This document shows, in pieces, positions 17,190 through 26,208 of a stretch of 64,000 bases of DNA; position 1 is the stretch's first letter, and every line of letters begins with the position of its first letter. The position numbers and the translations under genes are program-made. The stretch is from Sphingomonadaceae bacterium (GTDB lineage Bacteria > Pseudomonadota > Alphaproteobacteria > Sphingomonadales > Sphingomonadaceae), in the NCBI GenBank assembly GCA_020847445.1, contig JADLBY010000005.1, positions 1 to 64,000 of the forward strand, written 5' to 3'. The notes under the pieces are model-generated. The model made no database searches, had not been told where the DNA came from, and saw nothing but the letters and a program-made list of their open reading frames with translations.

Positions 17190-18338
17190 ATGGGGTGGAC
17201 GAAAAATCTGCTGGGATTATTGGCGCTTGGCAGCATGCTTGCAGCCTCGGCCGCCGGGCAGAGCGATGTCGACGCCCTGCGCGAGGCCAAAAGGCGCGCC
17301 GCCGCCGCCGAGGCGCGCAGCGAAATCCTGCGACAGGAAGCGGCCAATGCCGAAGCGACCGCCGACCGGCTGGTTGCACGCCGCGCCGCGCTGGGGGCCG
17401 AAATCGATGCGGCCAATGCGCAGATCGCCACTGCCCGCGCCCGGATTGCTGTCATTTCGCGCCGTCAGCGAGCGCAGGCGGTGCTGCTGGGTGAAGCGAG
17501 CGCGCCGCTGCTGCGGCTCAACGCGCTGCTTCAGAACATGACCCGCCAGCCGGTGGCGCTGCTGCTCGCGCGGCCGGGTGACCGGCGCGACTATGTCCAT
17601 TTGCGCGCCACCATGGCCGCGATCGAGCCGGTCATCGCCGCCCGGACCGCCGCGCTGCGCGACCAGATGGCGATGCAGCGCGAATTGCGGACGCAGGAAC
17701 GGGTCGCGATAGGCGCCCTTGGACAGGCGCGCTTGAACCTTGCGAGTCGCAGCAAGGCCCTTGTCGCGCTCGAAAGCACCAGCCGCGGCAAGGCGTTTGG
17801 GCTCAACGCCGAGGCGGCTATCGAGTTCGAGCGCGCGATCGGGCAGGCAGAACATGCGCGTGACCTTGTCGAGCGTATCGACGCGGACCGCGAAAGCGGC
17901 CAGATCGCGGCGGACCTCGCCGTTTATGCCGGGCCACAGCCGAGGCCGGGTGGTGCGCAGCCGCGCTCTGCCGCCGCAGGTGCCTTCATGTTGCCGGTCG
18001 CGGGGCGTGTGGTGTCGGGCTTTGGCGAACTCAACCCGACCGGCTACCGCGAGCGCGGAATCCGGCTGGCGGTGGCACCGCGCGCGCGCATCATCGCGCC
18101 CGCTGCGGGCAAGGTCACTTTCGCAGGCCGCTATCGCAGCTTCGGCAATATCGTGATCATCGAACATGGCAATGGCTGGGCGACATTGCTGACCGGCATC
18201 GAACGGCTGGGCGTCGTAGCGGGCGCGCAGGTGCGGCAGGGGGCGCTCATCGGCAATGCAGGTGCCGAAGACCCTGAAATCATGGTCGAGTTGCGCCGCA
18301 ACGGGCGTGTCATCGATCTTGCGGCGCTGTTGAACTGA
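17190..18338 (+). CDS. EnvC-like murein hydrolase activator, degenerate M23 domain
   Basis: A 382-residue secreted protein: signal peptide (about residues 1-24), long coiled coil (25-230) and a C-terminal LytM-like domain. The catalytic HxxxD position reads RERGIRLAV and the HLHFE position reads EIMVELRR, so zinc ligands are missing, as in EnvC of E. coli, which activates amidases rather than cutting peptidoglycan. ATG 17190 gives a proper signal peptide. It is followed by the C-terminal processing protease gene, an arrangement common in Proteobacteria. Confidence 0.88.
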   Translation: MGWTKNLLGLLALGSMLAASAAGQSDVDALREAKRRAAAAEARSEILRQEAANAEATADRLVARRAALGAEIDAANAQIATARARIAVISRRQRAQAVLLGEASAPLLRLNALLQNMTRQPVALLLARPGDRRDYVHLRATMAAIEPVIAARTAALRDQMAMQRELRTQERVAIGALGQARLNLASRSKALVALESTSRGKAFGLNAEAAIEFERAIGQAEHARDLVERIDADRESGQIAADLAVYAGPQPRPGGAQPRSAAAGAFMLPVAGRVVSGFGELNPTGYRERGIRLAVAPRARIIAPAAGKVTFAGRYRSFGNIVIIEHGNGWATLLTGIERLGVVAGAQVRQGALIGNAGAEDPEIMVELRRNGRVIDLAALLN

Positions 18339-18496
18339 CGCCATCCGGCCGTCAGCCGCTGTTCATGCACCGCGCGCCAGATTGTCGCTTGTCGGCGGTT
18401 AACCCTCTTTCGTGGTAAATGGACTTTCACCATAGCATGGGTGCAGGATATAGCCGAAGCTGCCGAAATGGACTCGGCATGGCAGGAAAGAACGCG

Positions 18497-19846
18497 ATGA
18501 AGAGCAAGCTTCTCACCACCGGAATCACCGCATTTGTCGTCGGCGCGCTCGCGTCCACCTCGATCGGTGCGCAGCAGCGCAAGGATGATCCGCTGCGCGA
18601 CATGGACGAATTCATCGCCGTCTACAAAAAGGTGCGCGCCAATTATGTCGACAAGGTGGATGACGAACAGTTGATGAAGGGCGCGATCCAGGGGATGCTC
18701 AACACCCTCGATCCGCACAGCGCCTTTCTCGACGAAAGCAATTTCCGCGACCTGCAGACCCAGATCGAGGGTGAATATGGCGGGCTCGGCCTGTCGGTGA
18801 CGCAAGAGGATGGCGCGATCAAGGTGATTGCGCCGACCGCCGACACGCCGGCCGACAAGGCAGGGATCAAGGCGGGCGACTATATCACCCATCTCGACGG
18901 CGAACTGATCGTCGGCGGCACCGTCGACGATGCGGTCAACCGGATGCGTGGCCAGCCGGGCACCTCAATCAAGCTGACCATTTTCCGCCCCGGCCGCGAC
19001 GAGCCGTTCGACGTCACCATCACCCGCGCGATCATCGATCTGAAACCGGTGAAGTGGGAGGTGAAGGACAGGATCGGCGTGATCACCATCACCGGCTTTT
19101 CCGAAGAAACCGGCGAGGATGTGGTCGCCGCGATCAAGGGCATCGAACGCCAGCTGGGTGGCAAGCCGCAGGGCTATGTGGTCGATCTGCGCTCGAACCC
19201 CGGCGGTATCCTGGAGGAAGCGGTCAAGGTTTCCGACGCCTTCCTCGACAAGGGCGAGATCGTCTCCGAACGCGGGCGCGACAAGGTCGTGGTCAACCGC
19301 TGGTTCGCCGAACAGGCGGTGAAGGGCGATGTCACGGGTGGCAAGCCCGTGATCGTGCTGATCGATGCCGGTTCGGCCTCCGCTTCGGAAATCGTCGCAG
19401 GCGCGTTGCAGGACCAGCACCGCGCGCTTGTCATGGGCGAACGCAGCTTTGGCAAGGGCTCGGTGCAGAATGTGCTGCCGCTGTCGCGCGATACCGGCCT
19501 GCGCCTGACGGTCGCCCGCTATCACCTGCCTTCGGGCCGGTCGGTTCAGGAAGGCGGGGTAAAGCCCGATGTGGCCGTGCCGCAGATTTCCGACCCCGAT
19601 TATCGCAAGCGCGTGGCGGTGCGCGAATCCGATCTGCGCCGCCATCTGGTCAATGAGAATCTGGCCGACGACAAAAGCCTCGAATCCGATGGCAAGGACG
19701 ATCCGCGCTTTGCCATGTCGGCCGACGAGCTGAAGAAGCAGGGGATCGACGATTTCCAGATGCATTATGCGATGCAGACCATCGCGCGGCTCGGCACCGG
19801 GCCGCGGCTCGCCGGTTCCCAAGCCAAGGCTGGCAAGCGTAATTAG
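18497..19846 (+). CDS. ctpA: C-terminal processing peptidase (S41 family)
   Basis: A periplasmic serine protease of 449 residues: signal peptide or anchor (1-25), PDZ domain (about 85-165, GGLGLSVTQEDG) and S41 catalytic core with the Ser in DAGSASASEI (about residue 292) and the Lys in SFGKGSVQ (about 318). It trims exported proteins and often controls murein hydrolases, in keeping with the EnvC-like gene upstream. An AGGAAAG site seven bases before ATG 18497 favours that start over earlier in-frame ATGs. Confidence 0.92.
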   Translation: MKSKLLTTGITAFVVGALASTSIGAQQRKDDPLRDMDEFIAVYKKVRANYVDKVDDEQLMKGAIQGMLNTLDPHSAFLDESNFRDLQTQIEGEYGGLGLSVTQEDGAIKVIAPTADTPADKAGIKAGDYITHLDGELIVGGTVDDAVNRMRGQPGTSIKLTIFRPGRDEPFDVTITRAIIDLKPVKWEVKDRIGVITITGFSEETGEDVVAAIKGIERQLGGKPQGYVVDLRSNPGGILEEAVKVSDAFLDKGEIVSERGRDKVVVNRWFAEQAVKGDVTGGKPVIVLIDAGSASASEIVAGALQDQHRALVMGERSFGKGSVQNVLPLSRDTGLRLTVARYHLPSGRSVQEGGVKPDVAVPQISDPDYRKRVAVRESDLRRHLVNENLADDKSLESDGKDDPRFAMSADELKKQGIDDFQMHYAMQTIARLGTGPRLAGSQAKAGKRN

Positions 19847-19866
19847 AGCCTGCTAGGGAAGCGCGC

Positions 19867-20343
19867 ATGACCGGTTTTGATCGTGCGCGCTGGCTGGCGC
19901 TTCTGCTTCCGTTCGGGCTCCTCGCCGGGGCCTATGCCTCGCAATATCTGGGCGGGCTTTATCCGTGCGAGATGTGCTGGTGGCAGCGCTGGCCGCATTT
20001 CGCAGCACTTCCCCTGGCGCTCGGCGCATTTGTCGGCGGCGCGGGCATGCGCAGGACGCTGGTCGCGCTGGCGGCGCTCGCCATCCTCACCAGCGGGCTG
20101 ATCGGCGGCTATCATGCCGGGGTCGAATATGGCTGGTGGGAAGGGATTACCACATGTTCGTCGACGATTGTTCCGGGCAGCGGCAAGGATGTGCTCGACG
20201 CCATCCTCGATGCGCCGCTGATCCGTTGCGATATCGCACCCTGGACCTTGTTCGGCATATCGCTTGCGGGCTATAATTTCCTGATTTCGACATTGGGCGC
20301 ACTCGCCATTTTCGGTCTGCTGCGCAAGGGAGCAAGCGCATGA
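19867..20343 (+). CDS. dsbB: Disulfide bond formation protein B
   Basis: DsbB re-oxidises DsbA and passes the electrons to ubiquinone. The 158-residue membrane protein has four hydrophobic segments, the first periplasmic cysteine pair in CEMC, and the second pair split between GITTCSS and PLIRCD. It lies 20 bases after ctpA and overlaps coq7 by four bases; a quinone-reducing enzyme coupled to a ubiquinone-synthesis gene is a sensible pairing. Confidence 0.9.
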   Translation: MTGFDRARWLALLLPFGLLAGAYASQYLGGLYPCEMCWWQRWPHFAALPLALGAFVGGAGMRRTLVALAALAILTSGLIGGYHAGVEYGWWEGITTCSSTIVPGSGKDVLDAILDAPLIRCDIAPWTLFGISLAGYNFLISTLGALAIFGLLRKGASA

Positions 20344-20864
20344 TCGCCAACCAGACCGCCGCCAAAGCCAGCATGATCCGCGTCGACCAGGCAGGCGAAT
20401 ATGGGGCCACCCGCATCTATGCGGGGCAGCTCGCGATGCTGGGTGACCGGCATCCGATGGGCCGCGACATCGCGCATATGGCAGAGCAGGAGCAGCGCCA
20501 TCTCGATGCCTTTGAACGGCTGATGACCGAACAGGGCGTACGCCCGACTGTGCTCCAGCCTTTCTGGAATGTCGCGGGTTTTGCCCTGGGCGCGGTGACT
20601 GCAGCGATGGGGCCGCGCGCGGCGATGGCCTGCACCGTCGCGGTCGAGACGGAGATAGACGCCCATTATCGCGAACAGCTTGCCCAACTGGGGGACAGCG
20701 ACCCCGCGCTTTCGGACATGATCGAGGAATTCCGTCTGGAGGAAGTGGAGCACAAGGATGCCGCGCTTGCCGCCGGGGCTGAACAGGCACCGGGCTATCC
20801 GCTGTTGAGCGCCGCGATCCGGCTGGGTTGCCGCGCGGCCATCGCGCTGTCGAAACGGATCTGA
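20340..20864 (+). CDS. coq7: Demethoxyubiquinone hydroxylase (COQ7 family)
   Basis: A di-iron monooxygenase of 174 residues that adds the last hydroxyl to the ubiquinone ring. Iron ligands are visible in DQAGEYGA, EQEQRHLDAF, ETEIDAHY and EEVEHKDAA. Many Proteobacteria use UbiF for this step; presence of COQ7 is normal in Alphaproteobacteria. The ATG overlaps the dsbB stop. Confidence 0.93.
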   Translation: MIANQTAAKASMIRVDQAGEYGATRIYAGQLAMLGDRHPMGRDIAHMAEQEQRHLDAFERLMTEQGVRPTVLQPFWNVAGFALGAVTAAMGPRAAMACTVAVETEIDAHYREQLAQLGDSDPALSDMIEEFRLEEVEHKDAALAAGAEQAPGYPLLSAAIRLGCRAAIALSKRI

Positions 20865-20866
20865 TG

Positions 20867-20880
20867 TTGACACGCGTCAA
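20867..20880. promoter_or_regulatory. Inverted repeat TTGAC-N4-GTCAA
   Basis: TTGAC (20867-20871) and GTCAA (20876-20880) form a small inverted repeat just after the coq7 stop and about 70 bases before the secreted hypothetical protein gene. TTGACA could also serve as a -35 box. It may be an operator or a promoter element; no regulator is implied by the sequence. Confidence 0.3.
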
Positions 20881-20951
20881 TGCGCATCGCAGCTTTCATG
20901 CCCTATTCAGGCAATGACCATTAGGCCGACGGCCAAGACAGGAGTGAATCC

Positions 20952-21539
20952 ATGACCAACCGGACCGCCATTGCCCTAGCCACGCTGCTTGCCTGTGCCG
21001 CAACGCCTGCCTTTGCGCAGGAAAGCGAAGCGCCCGCCGCAAGCGACGCCGACAAGATCAACATGGTGATCGTCTATGGCGAGGATAAGTGCGAGGAAAG
21101 CAACGCCGACACGATCAACGTCTGCGCGCGGCTGTCCGAAGCAGACCGCTATCGCATCCCGACGCAGTTGCGCGCCGACGTCAACGATCCGCGCAAGGAA
21201 GCCTGGACGAATCGCGTGCTGGCATATGAATATGTCGGACGGGACGGCACGATGAGTTGCTCACCGACAGGCGGCGGCGGTTTCACCGGCTGTGGCCTCA
21301 AGGAAATCGACGCTGCTTATGCCGAGAAGGAGCAGGATCCGGGCCTTGCCTTTGGCCGGATGATTGCCGCCGAGCGCAAAAAGCGCCTTGCCGCAATCGA
21401 TACCGAGGCCGAACTGGTCGAGCAGCGCGTGCAGCAGTTCGAAAAGGAACGCGCCGAACGCGAAGCCAGATTGCAGGCCGAAGCCGATGCTGCCGCCGAA
21501 CAGGAATTGCAGGACGGCGCGCTGCCGCAGCCCAAATAG
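20952..21539 (+). CDS. Secreted hypothetical protein
   Basis: A 195-residue protein with a clear signal peptide cut after AFAQ (about residue 23). The mature part has a conserved-looking middle with four cysteines (KCEESN, NVCARL, MSCSPT, TGCGLK), possibly two disulfides, and a highly charged helical C-terminus (KERAEREARLQAEADA) that may form a coiled coil. A GGAGTG site precedes the ATG. No known family is recognised; it is probably a sphingomonad envelope protein. Confidence 0.7.
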   Translation: MTNRTAIALATLLACAATPAFAQESEAPAASDADKINMVIVYGEDKCEESNADTINVCARLSEADRYRIPTQLRADVNDPRKEAWTNRVLAYEYVGRDGTMSCSPTGGGGFTGCGLKEIDAAYAEKEQDPGLAFGRMIAAERKKRLAAIDTEAELVEQRVQQFEKERAEREARLQAEADAAAEQELQDGALPQPK

Positions 21540-21544
21540 GCAGC

Positions 21545-21575
21545 CTTCCCCCTCCCGCTGGCGGGAGGGAGGAAG
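21545..21575. terminator. GC-rich hairpin between convergent genes
   Basis: CTTCCCCCTCCCGC (21545-21558) pairs with GCGGGAGGGAGGAAG (21561-21575) across TG. It lies between the secreted hypothetical gene and the S9 peptidase, both ending here. It belongs to the CCCTCCCGC-type hairpin family also seen near 26178 and 62152. It may end transcription from both sides. Confidence 0.5.
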
Positions 21576-21580
21576 CCAAC

Positions 21581-23518
21581 TCAGTCCAGCAGGTTCTTTT
21601 TCCAGAACAACAGCGACGTCCAGAACTGGTAGTCGATATTTTCCTTCTTGGCGAAGCCATGGCCTTCGTTGGTGCCGACCAGATGCCAGGCTGAACCGCC
21701 GCGATCGCGGATCGCCTTGACCAGCTGATCAGCCTCCGATTGCGGCACGCGCGGGTCATTCGAACCGGTGACCACCATCATCGGCCGCTCGATCTCCGCA
21801 ACCCGGCTGAGCGGGGAGATTTCGACGAGCTTGGCGCGCTGGGCCGGAATGCGTTCGTCGCCATATTCGACGCGGCGCAGGTCGCGGCGATAGCTTTGCG
21901 TATTTTCTAGGAAGGTGACGAAGTTCGAGATCGCGACGATGCAGTTGGTCGCGCGCAGCTTTGCCTTGAACTGCACCGCCGCCGCATAGCACATATAGCC
22001 GCCATAGGAGCCGCCGGTCAGCCCGAAGCGGCTGGCATCGAGGCGGTTGTCCTTTGCCAGATGGTCGAGGAAGGCGCCCATATCCTTCACCGAATCCTCG
22101 CGCTTGAACGGGCCATTGTCGAGGCTGACAAAGGTTTTGCCATAGCCGGTCGAGCCGCGGACATTGGGGTAAAAGATCGCGACCCCCAATTCGTTGAGCA
22201 GATAGTTGTTGCGGCCCTGGAAGCCGGGGCGTGACTGGCCCTCCGGCCCGCCATGCACATTCATGATCAATGGCCGTTTGCCGGGGAATTTGGCGGCATC
22301 GGGGCGATAGAGAAAGCCCGAAACCGATAGCCCGTCAAAGCTTTTGATCGTCACCAGTTCGGGTTCGACATTCTTGCTAACATCGAGCCCGCCCGTTTCG
22401 CTCTCGGTCCAGCGGGTGAGCTTGAGCGTGGCGGGATCGACGCTGAAGGCATCCGCTGCGCTGCGCGCCGAAGTGAAGGTGACGCCGATTTCGCCCCAGG
22501 GCGCAATCTCCAGCCCGCCGATGATTCCGGCCGGCAGCGCCTCGACCGTGCGCACCTTGCCCGAGGCAAGATCCATCAGCCGAAGCTTGCTCATCCCCGC
22601 CTCGTTGATGACATAGGCAAGGAAGCTGCCGTCATCGGCGATGTCGAAGGTGTCGACATCCCATTTTTCGGCCGGTCCTCTGGGGGTGAATTTGCCCGTC
22701 GCCGGATCGAGCGTGCCGAGCCGCTGAAAGTCGGAGCCTTCGTCGCTCGTCACCCACAAAGTTCCGTCGGGGGCAAACTGGCCGCCCGACCAGGCGATGG
22801 TTTTGGAATGATCGCCGATCGGCGTCATTGTGCCCGTTGCCAGATCGAGCCGGTTGAGGTTGACCTTTTCGACCGACACATATTGAGCGACCAGCGCCCA
22901 GCTTTTGTCCGGCGCGAAATCGGTCACGGCCCAGCCGCCGCCCTTGACCTCGGCGACCATGCGCGCGGTCGAAGGATCGCGCGGGTTCATGACGTAAAGA
23001 TCGCTGTCGCTGCCGTTGCGCCTGGTCGAGCTATAGGCGATCAGCTCGCCGTCCTTGCTCCAGGCGCTGAGGCCGTTGCGGCTCTTGCCGTCGGTCAGCA
23101 GCTCGAGCCGACCGTTCTTCATCGCATAGATCTGGTAAAATTCGTTGCCGCCGACATCCTTCTGCACCAGCATGATGTCACCACCCTTGGGCGACCAGAT
23201 CGCGCTTCCCACCGGTTCGGCTTCGAATGTCAGCTGCTTGCGCGCGCCCATCGGCGCGGCGACGCGGTGGATCTGGTTGGTGTTGCCGAACCGGGTTGTA
23301 ACCAGCATCGATTTGTCGACCGGATGCCAGCCGACAAAACCGGCGCTCCTGTTTTCCATATAGGGCCGGGTTTCGCTCGCCAGTTCGACGGGAACCTCAG
23401 GAATGCCGTCGGCGATCAGCGCGGCGGGCTTGGGGACGGTGCCATTCTGGCTCGCGTCCTGCGCCATCACGGGCGCGAAGGGCAGCGCCATGGCGGCGAC
23501 AATTGCAAGAGTGCGCAT
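21581..23518 (-). CDS. S9-family prolyl oligopeptidase-like peptidase
   Basis: A 645-residue exported enzyme: signal peptide (ending near AQDA, residue 22), a seven-bladed beta-propeller (about 40-390) and a C-terminal alpha/beta-hydrolase domain. The catalytic Ser lies in GGSYGGYM (about residue 504), the Asp in GSNDPRVP and the His in NEGHGF. It should cleave short peptides, probably in the periplasm. It is a single-gene unit. Confidence 0.9.
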   Translation of the reverse strand: MRTLAIVAAMALPFAPVMAQDASQNGTVPKPAALIADGIPEVPVELASETRPYMENRSAGFVGWHPVDKSMLVTTRFGNTNQIHRVAAPMGARKQLTFEAEPVGSAIWSPKGGDIMLVQKDVGGNEFYQIYAMKNGRLELLTDGKSRNGLSAWSKDGELIAYSSTRRNGSDSDLYVMNPRDPSTARMVAEVKGGGWAVTDFAPDKSWALVAQYVSVEKVNLNRLDLATGTMTPIGDHSKTIAWSGGQFAPDGTLWVTSDEGSDFQRLGTLDPATGKFTPRGPAEKWDVDTFDIADDGSFLAYVINEAGMSKLRLMDLASGKVRTVEALPAGIIGGLEIAPWGEIGVTFTSARSAADAFSVDPATLKLTRWTESETGGLDVSKNVEPELVTIKSFDGLSVSGFLYRPDAAKFPGKRPLIMNVHGGPEGQSRPGFQGRNNYLLNELGVAIFYPNVRGSTGYGKTFVSLDNGPFKREDSVKDMGAFLDHLAKDNRLDASRFGLTGGSYGGYMCYAAAVQFKAKLRATNCIVAISNFVTFLENTQSYRRDLRRVEYGDERIPAQRAKLVEISPLSRVAEIERPMMVVTGSNDPRVPQSEADQLVKAIRDRGGSAWHLVGTNEGHGFAKKENIDYQFWTSLLFWKKNLLD

Positions 23519-23625
23519 CGATAATCTCCTCTGTTATCGGCAGAGGACTAAAGGCCCGCAGGGTACACCGCAACCATGCTGTTCGACCAAGCGGTGACGT
23601 GCTTCGACCTAAAGCAGGCCTGGCC

Positions 23626-24267
23626 TCAATCTGCCAGCAGCCCCCGCATGATCAGCGCGATCGTGTGTTCGCGATAGGCGTCGCGCATTTCGGGGGAGAT
23701 GTCCGGCTGGTCATAGCAATGGCGCAGCACCAGCCGCGCCGCGAAGAAGCGGTCAGCGGCACCGGTGACCGAGAAATAGAAAAGCTGCGGATCGACCGGG
23801 CGGAATTTGCCTGCCTTCACCCCTTCGGCGATCAGCTTGTCATAGGCGTCGGACAACGGTTTCAGATAGCGTTCGGCGATCCGCGCCGCCTCGATCGGGG
23901 CGGCGTCGCGCACCATGCGCATCATCAGCCGGTTGAGATAGGGGAAGGTGTAATAGGTGTCGATCACCCCGCTGATATGGCGGCGCAGTTTCTCCTCTGG
24001 CGGCATGTCCTTCGCAACCAGCGCCCCCAGATCGACGACGATCTTGCCCATGTCGCGATCGAGCAAAGCGAGCATCAGGCCATTCTTGTTGCCGAAATAA
24101 TATTTGACCAGCGCGCTGTTGAGCCCCGCGCGCAGCGACAATTCGGAAAGCGACAGGTCGATGGTGTCGCCTTCGCGCATGATATCGCTTGCTGCCTCAA
24201 GCAATTGTTCGCGCGCGCCGCTTTGCGTCTCGTTGGCGCTGGCCAGCTTTTGACCGTTTGTAGCCAC
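23626..24267 (-). CDS. TetR-family transcriptional regulator
   Basis: A 213-residue repressor-type protein with an N-terminal helix-turn-helix (about residues 18-65: LLEAASDIMREG, ...LSLRAGLNSALVKYYFGNKNGL) and a helical ligand-binding domain. It is 56 bases downstream of an enoyl-CoA hydratase gene on the same strand and near an SDR and a thiolase, so it probably senses an acyl-CoA or fatty acid and controls this block. The ligand is not visible. Confidence 0.88.
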   Translation of the reverse strand: MATNGQKLASANETQSGAREQLLEAASDIMREGDTIDLSLSELSLRAGLNSALVKYYFGNKNGLMLALLDRDMGKIVVDLGALVAKDMPPEEKLRRHISGVIDTYYTFPYLNRLMMRMVRDAAPIEAARIAERYLKPLSDAYDKLIAEGVKAGKFRPVDPQLFYFSVTGAADRFFAARLVLRHCYDQPDISPEMRDAYREHTIALIMRGLLAD

Positions 24268-24323
24268 GGCTTTACTCCCCCGGGGAAATTCGGCCGGGCT
24301 TTGTTTCCCGACCCCTTAATCGA

Positions 24324-25196
24324 TCATTTATATACCGGTTCCTCCCACCAAGGGAAGAAGTCTGGCATATCTGTGGAAACTTTGTCGGGATAGCTGGGCG
24401 TCCGCTTTTCGAGGAAGCTGGCGATCCCCTCTTTGGCGTCGCCCGAACGCGAGCGGCGATAGATGGCGCGGCTGTCGACCTTGTGCGCCTCCATCGGATG
24501 CGGTTGCGCGGCGTTGCGCCACAGCATGTGACGGGTGAGTGCGATCGAAACCGGGGCGGTATTGTCGGCAATCTCGCGCGCCAGCTTGCGCGCCTCTGCC
24601 AGCAGTTCGCCTGCCGGATGGACCGAACGGACAAGCCCGCCCCGCAACGCTTCCTGCGCGTCGAAAATGCGGCCGGTATAACACCATTCGAGCGCCTGCT
24701 GCAGACCGACCAGGCGCGGCAGGAACCAGCTCGAGGCGGCCTCGGGCACGATGCCGCGGCGGGCAAAGACAAAGCCGAAGCGCGCGGTATCGCTGGCCAG
24801 CCTTATGTCCATGGCGAGCTGCATGGTCACGCCGATGCCGACCGCTGCACCATTGACGGCGGCAATCACCGGTTTCTTGCACTGGTAGATGCGCAGGGTC
24901 AGCAGGCCGCCGCCGTCGCGGACGCGGCTGTCGGACAGGTCGGTGACAGCCTCGCCGCTGGAAAAGACATGCTTGCCGTCTTCGGGCGTCAGGTCGGCCC
25001 CGGCGCAATAGGCGCGATCACCATGGCCGGTGACGATGACGGCGCGGACCGTGTCGTCGGCATCGATTTCGTCAAAGGCCGAAATCATTTCGTTCATCAT
25101 GGTGCCGGTAAAGGCGTTCATCTTGTCAGGCCGGTGCAGCGTGATCGTCGCGATGCCATCGGTAACGTCATACAGAATCTGGGAATAGTTGCTCAT
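24324..25196 (-). CDS. Enoyl-CoA hydratase/isomerase family protein
   Basis: A 290-residue crotonase with oxyanion-hole segments in DRAYCAGADL and AVNGAAVGIG and an acidic residue in GIVPEA. It shares long blocks with the paralogue at 4193-5068, including WRNAAQPHPMEAHK and the MPDFFPWW end, a C-terminal extension not found in classical EchA. It sits between a TetR gene and an SDR gene and likely hydrates an unsaturated acyl-CoA in the same pathway. Confidence 0.88.
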   Translation of the reverse strand: MSNYSQILYDVTDGIATITLHRPDKMNAFTGTMMNEMISAFDEIDADDTVRAVIVTGHGDRAYCAGADLTPEDGKHVFSSGEAVTDLSDSRVRDGGGLLTLRIYQCKKPVIAAVNGAAVGIGVTMQLAMDIRLASDTARFGFVFARRGIVPEAASSWFLPRLVGLQQALEWCYTGRIFDAQEALRGGLVRSVHPAGELLAEARKLAREIADNTAPVSIALTRHMLWRNAAQPHPMEAHKVDSRAIYRRSRSGDAKEGIASFLEKRTPSYPDKVSTDMPDFFPWWEEPVYK

Positions 25197-25225
25197 TCGG
25201 GCATCCTCCGGGAAAAAAGAAACCC

Positions 25226-25245
25226 CCCTCGCAGCGCGAGAGGGG
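25226..25245. repeat. GC-rich hairpin upstream of the enoyl-CoA hydratase
   Basis: CTCGC (25228-25232) pairs with GCGAG (25236-25240), flanked by C-runs and G-runs that extend the stem imperfectly. It lies between the SDR stop and the hydratase start on the minus strand and may reduce read-through between them. Confidence 0.4.
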
Positions 25246-25308
25246 TGTCATGGAAAGCAGGCCATCGGGCCGCTTTCGAAACTCCCGCGTGCGGGAGCGA
25301 TTGGTGCA

Positions 25309-26091
25309 TCAACGTGGCGCCATGCGAATGGCACCGTCCAGACGGACGTCTTCGCCGTTGAAATAGCCATTTTCGATCATCAGCATCGCAAGAGCCGCAT
25401 ATTCTTCCGGATTGCCCAGACGCTTCGGATAGGGCACCGACGCGCCGAGCGCATCCTTCACCGGCTGCGGCGCAGCAGCGAGCAGCGGGGTGTTGAAAAT
25501 GCCCGGAAGGATCGTGTTGACGCGGATCGCCTCGTTCGAAAGGTCTCGCGCGATCGGCAGGGTCATGCCAACCACACCTGCCTTCGACGCCGAATAGGCC
25601 GCCTGGCCGATCTGGCCGTCTTCGGCCGCGACCGAAGCGGTGTTGACGATTGCGCCGCGATCACCATCGGCCTGCGGGTCGAGCGTCAGCATGCCTGCTG
25701 CCGATTTGGCGATACAGCGGAAAGTGCCGATCAGGTTGATCTGGATGATCCATTCGAACGCCGAAACCGGGAAATGCTTGATCGACCCGTCTTCCTTCGA
25801 CCGGCTTGCAGTCTTGATCGCGTTGCCGGTGCCCGCGCAATTGACGAGGATGCGTTCCTGGCCATGGGCTTCGCGCGCCTTGGCAAAGGCGGCGTCGACT
25901 TCTTCTTCGCTGGTGACGTTGACCTTGCAGAACACGCCGCCCAGTTCGGCAGCCATGGCATTGCCCTTTTCCTCGTTAAGGTCGAAAATCGCAACCTTCA
26001 CGCCTTTGGCAGCCAGTACCCGCGCGGTGGCCGCACCAAGGCCGGAAGCGCCGCCGGTAACCACAGCTGCGACGGATGAGTCGAGTATCAT
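25309..26091 (-). CDS. Short-chain dehydrogenase, 3-hydroxyacyl-CoA dehydrogenase type II-like
   Basis: A classical SDR of 260 residues: cofactor motif TGGASGLG (residues 12-19), NCAG, and catalytic YSASK. The overall pattern (opening LDSSVAAVVTGGASGLG, ending YFNGEDVRLDGAIRM) resembles 17-beta-HSD10-type enzymes that oxidise 3-hydroxy-2-methylbutyryl-CoA or other 3-hydroxyacyl-CoAs. With the hydratase and thiolase on either side it completes three steps of a beta-oxidation-like spiral. Confidence 0.85.
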   Translation of the reverse strand: MILDSSVAAVVTGGASGLGAATARVLAAKGVKVAIFDLNEEKGNAMAAELGGVFCKVNVTSEEEVDAAFAKAREAHGQERILVNCAGTGNAIKTASRSKEDGSIKHFPVSAFEWIIQINLIGTFRCIAKSAAGMLTLDPQADGDRGAIVNTASVAAEDGQIGQAAYSASKAGVVGMTLPIARDLSNEAIRVNTILPGIFNTPLLAAAPQPVKDALGASVPYPKRLGNPEEYAALAMLMIENGYFNGEDVRLDGAIRMAPR

Positions 26092-26112
26092 TCCTATTTC
26101 CTTCTGCTTAAG

Positions 26113-26199
26113 CCCCTGCCGCAGGCGGGAGGGGTTTGGGGTGGGGTGTTATGAGGGTGAAGACTGCCCACCCCCGACCCCTCCCGCGTGCGGGAGGGG
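26113..26199. repeat. Pair of GC-rich hairpins between thiolase and SDR genes
   Basis: Two stems lie in this gap. The first is imperfect (CCCCTGCC...GGGAGGGG, 26113-26134). The second is a perfect 10-bp stem, CCCCTCCCGC (26178-26187) with GCGGGAGGGG (26190-26199) around a GT loop. The form matches hairpins at 21545 and 62152, so this is a dispersed repeat. Confidence 0.6.
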
Positions 26200-26208
26200 G
26201 GGAAAGCG

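Noticed and set aside
19843..20880. A long minus-strand frame opposite dsbB and coq7
   Set aside because: Its residues are Arg/Pro/Ala-rich antisense composition and both plus-strand genes have clear conserved motifs.
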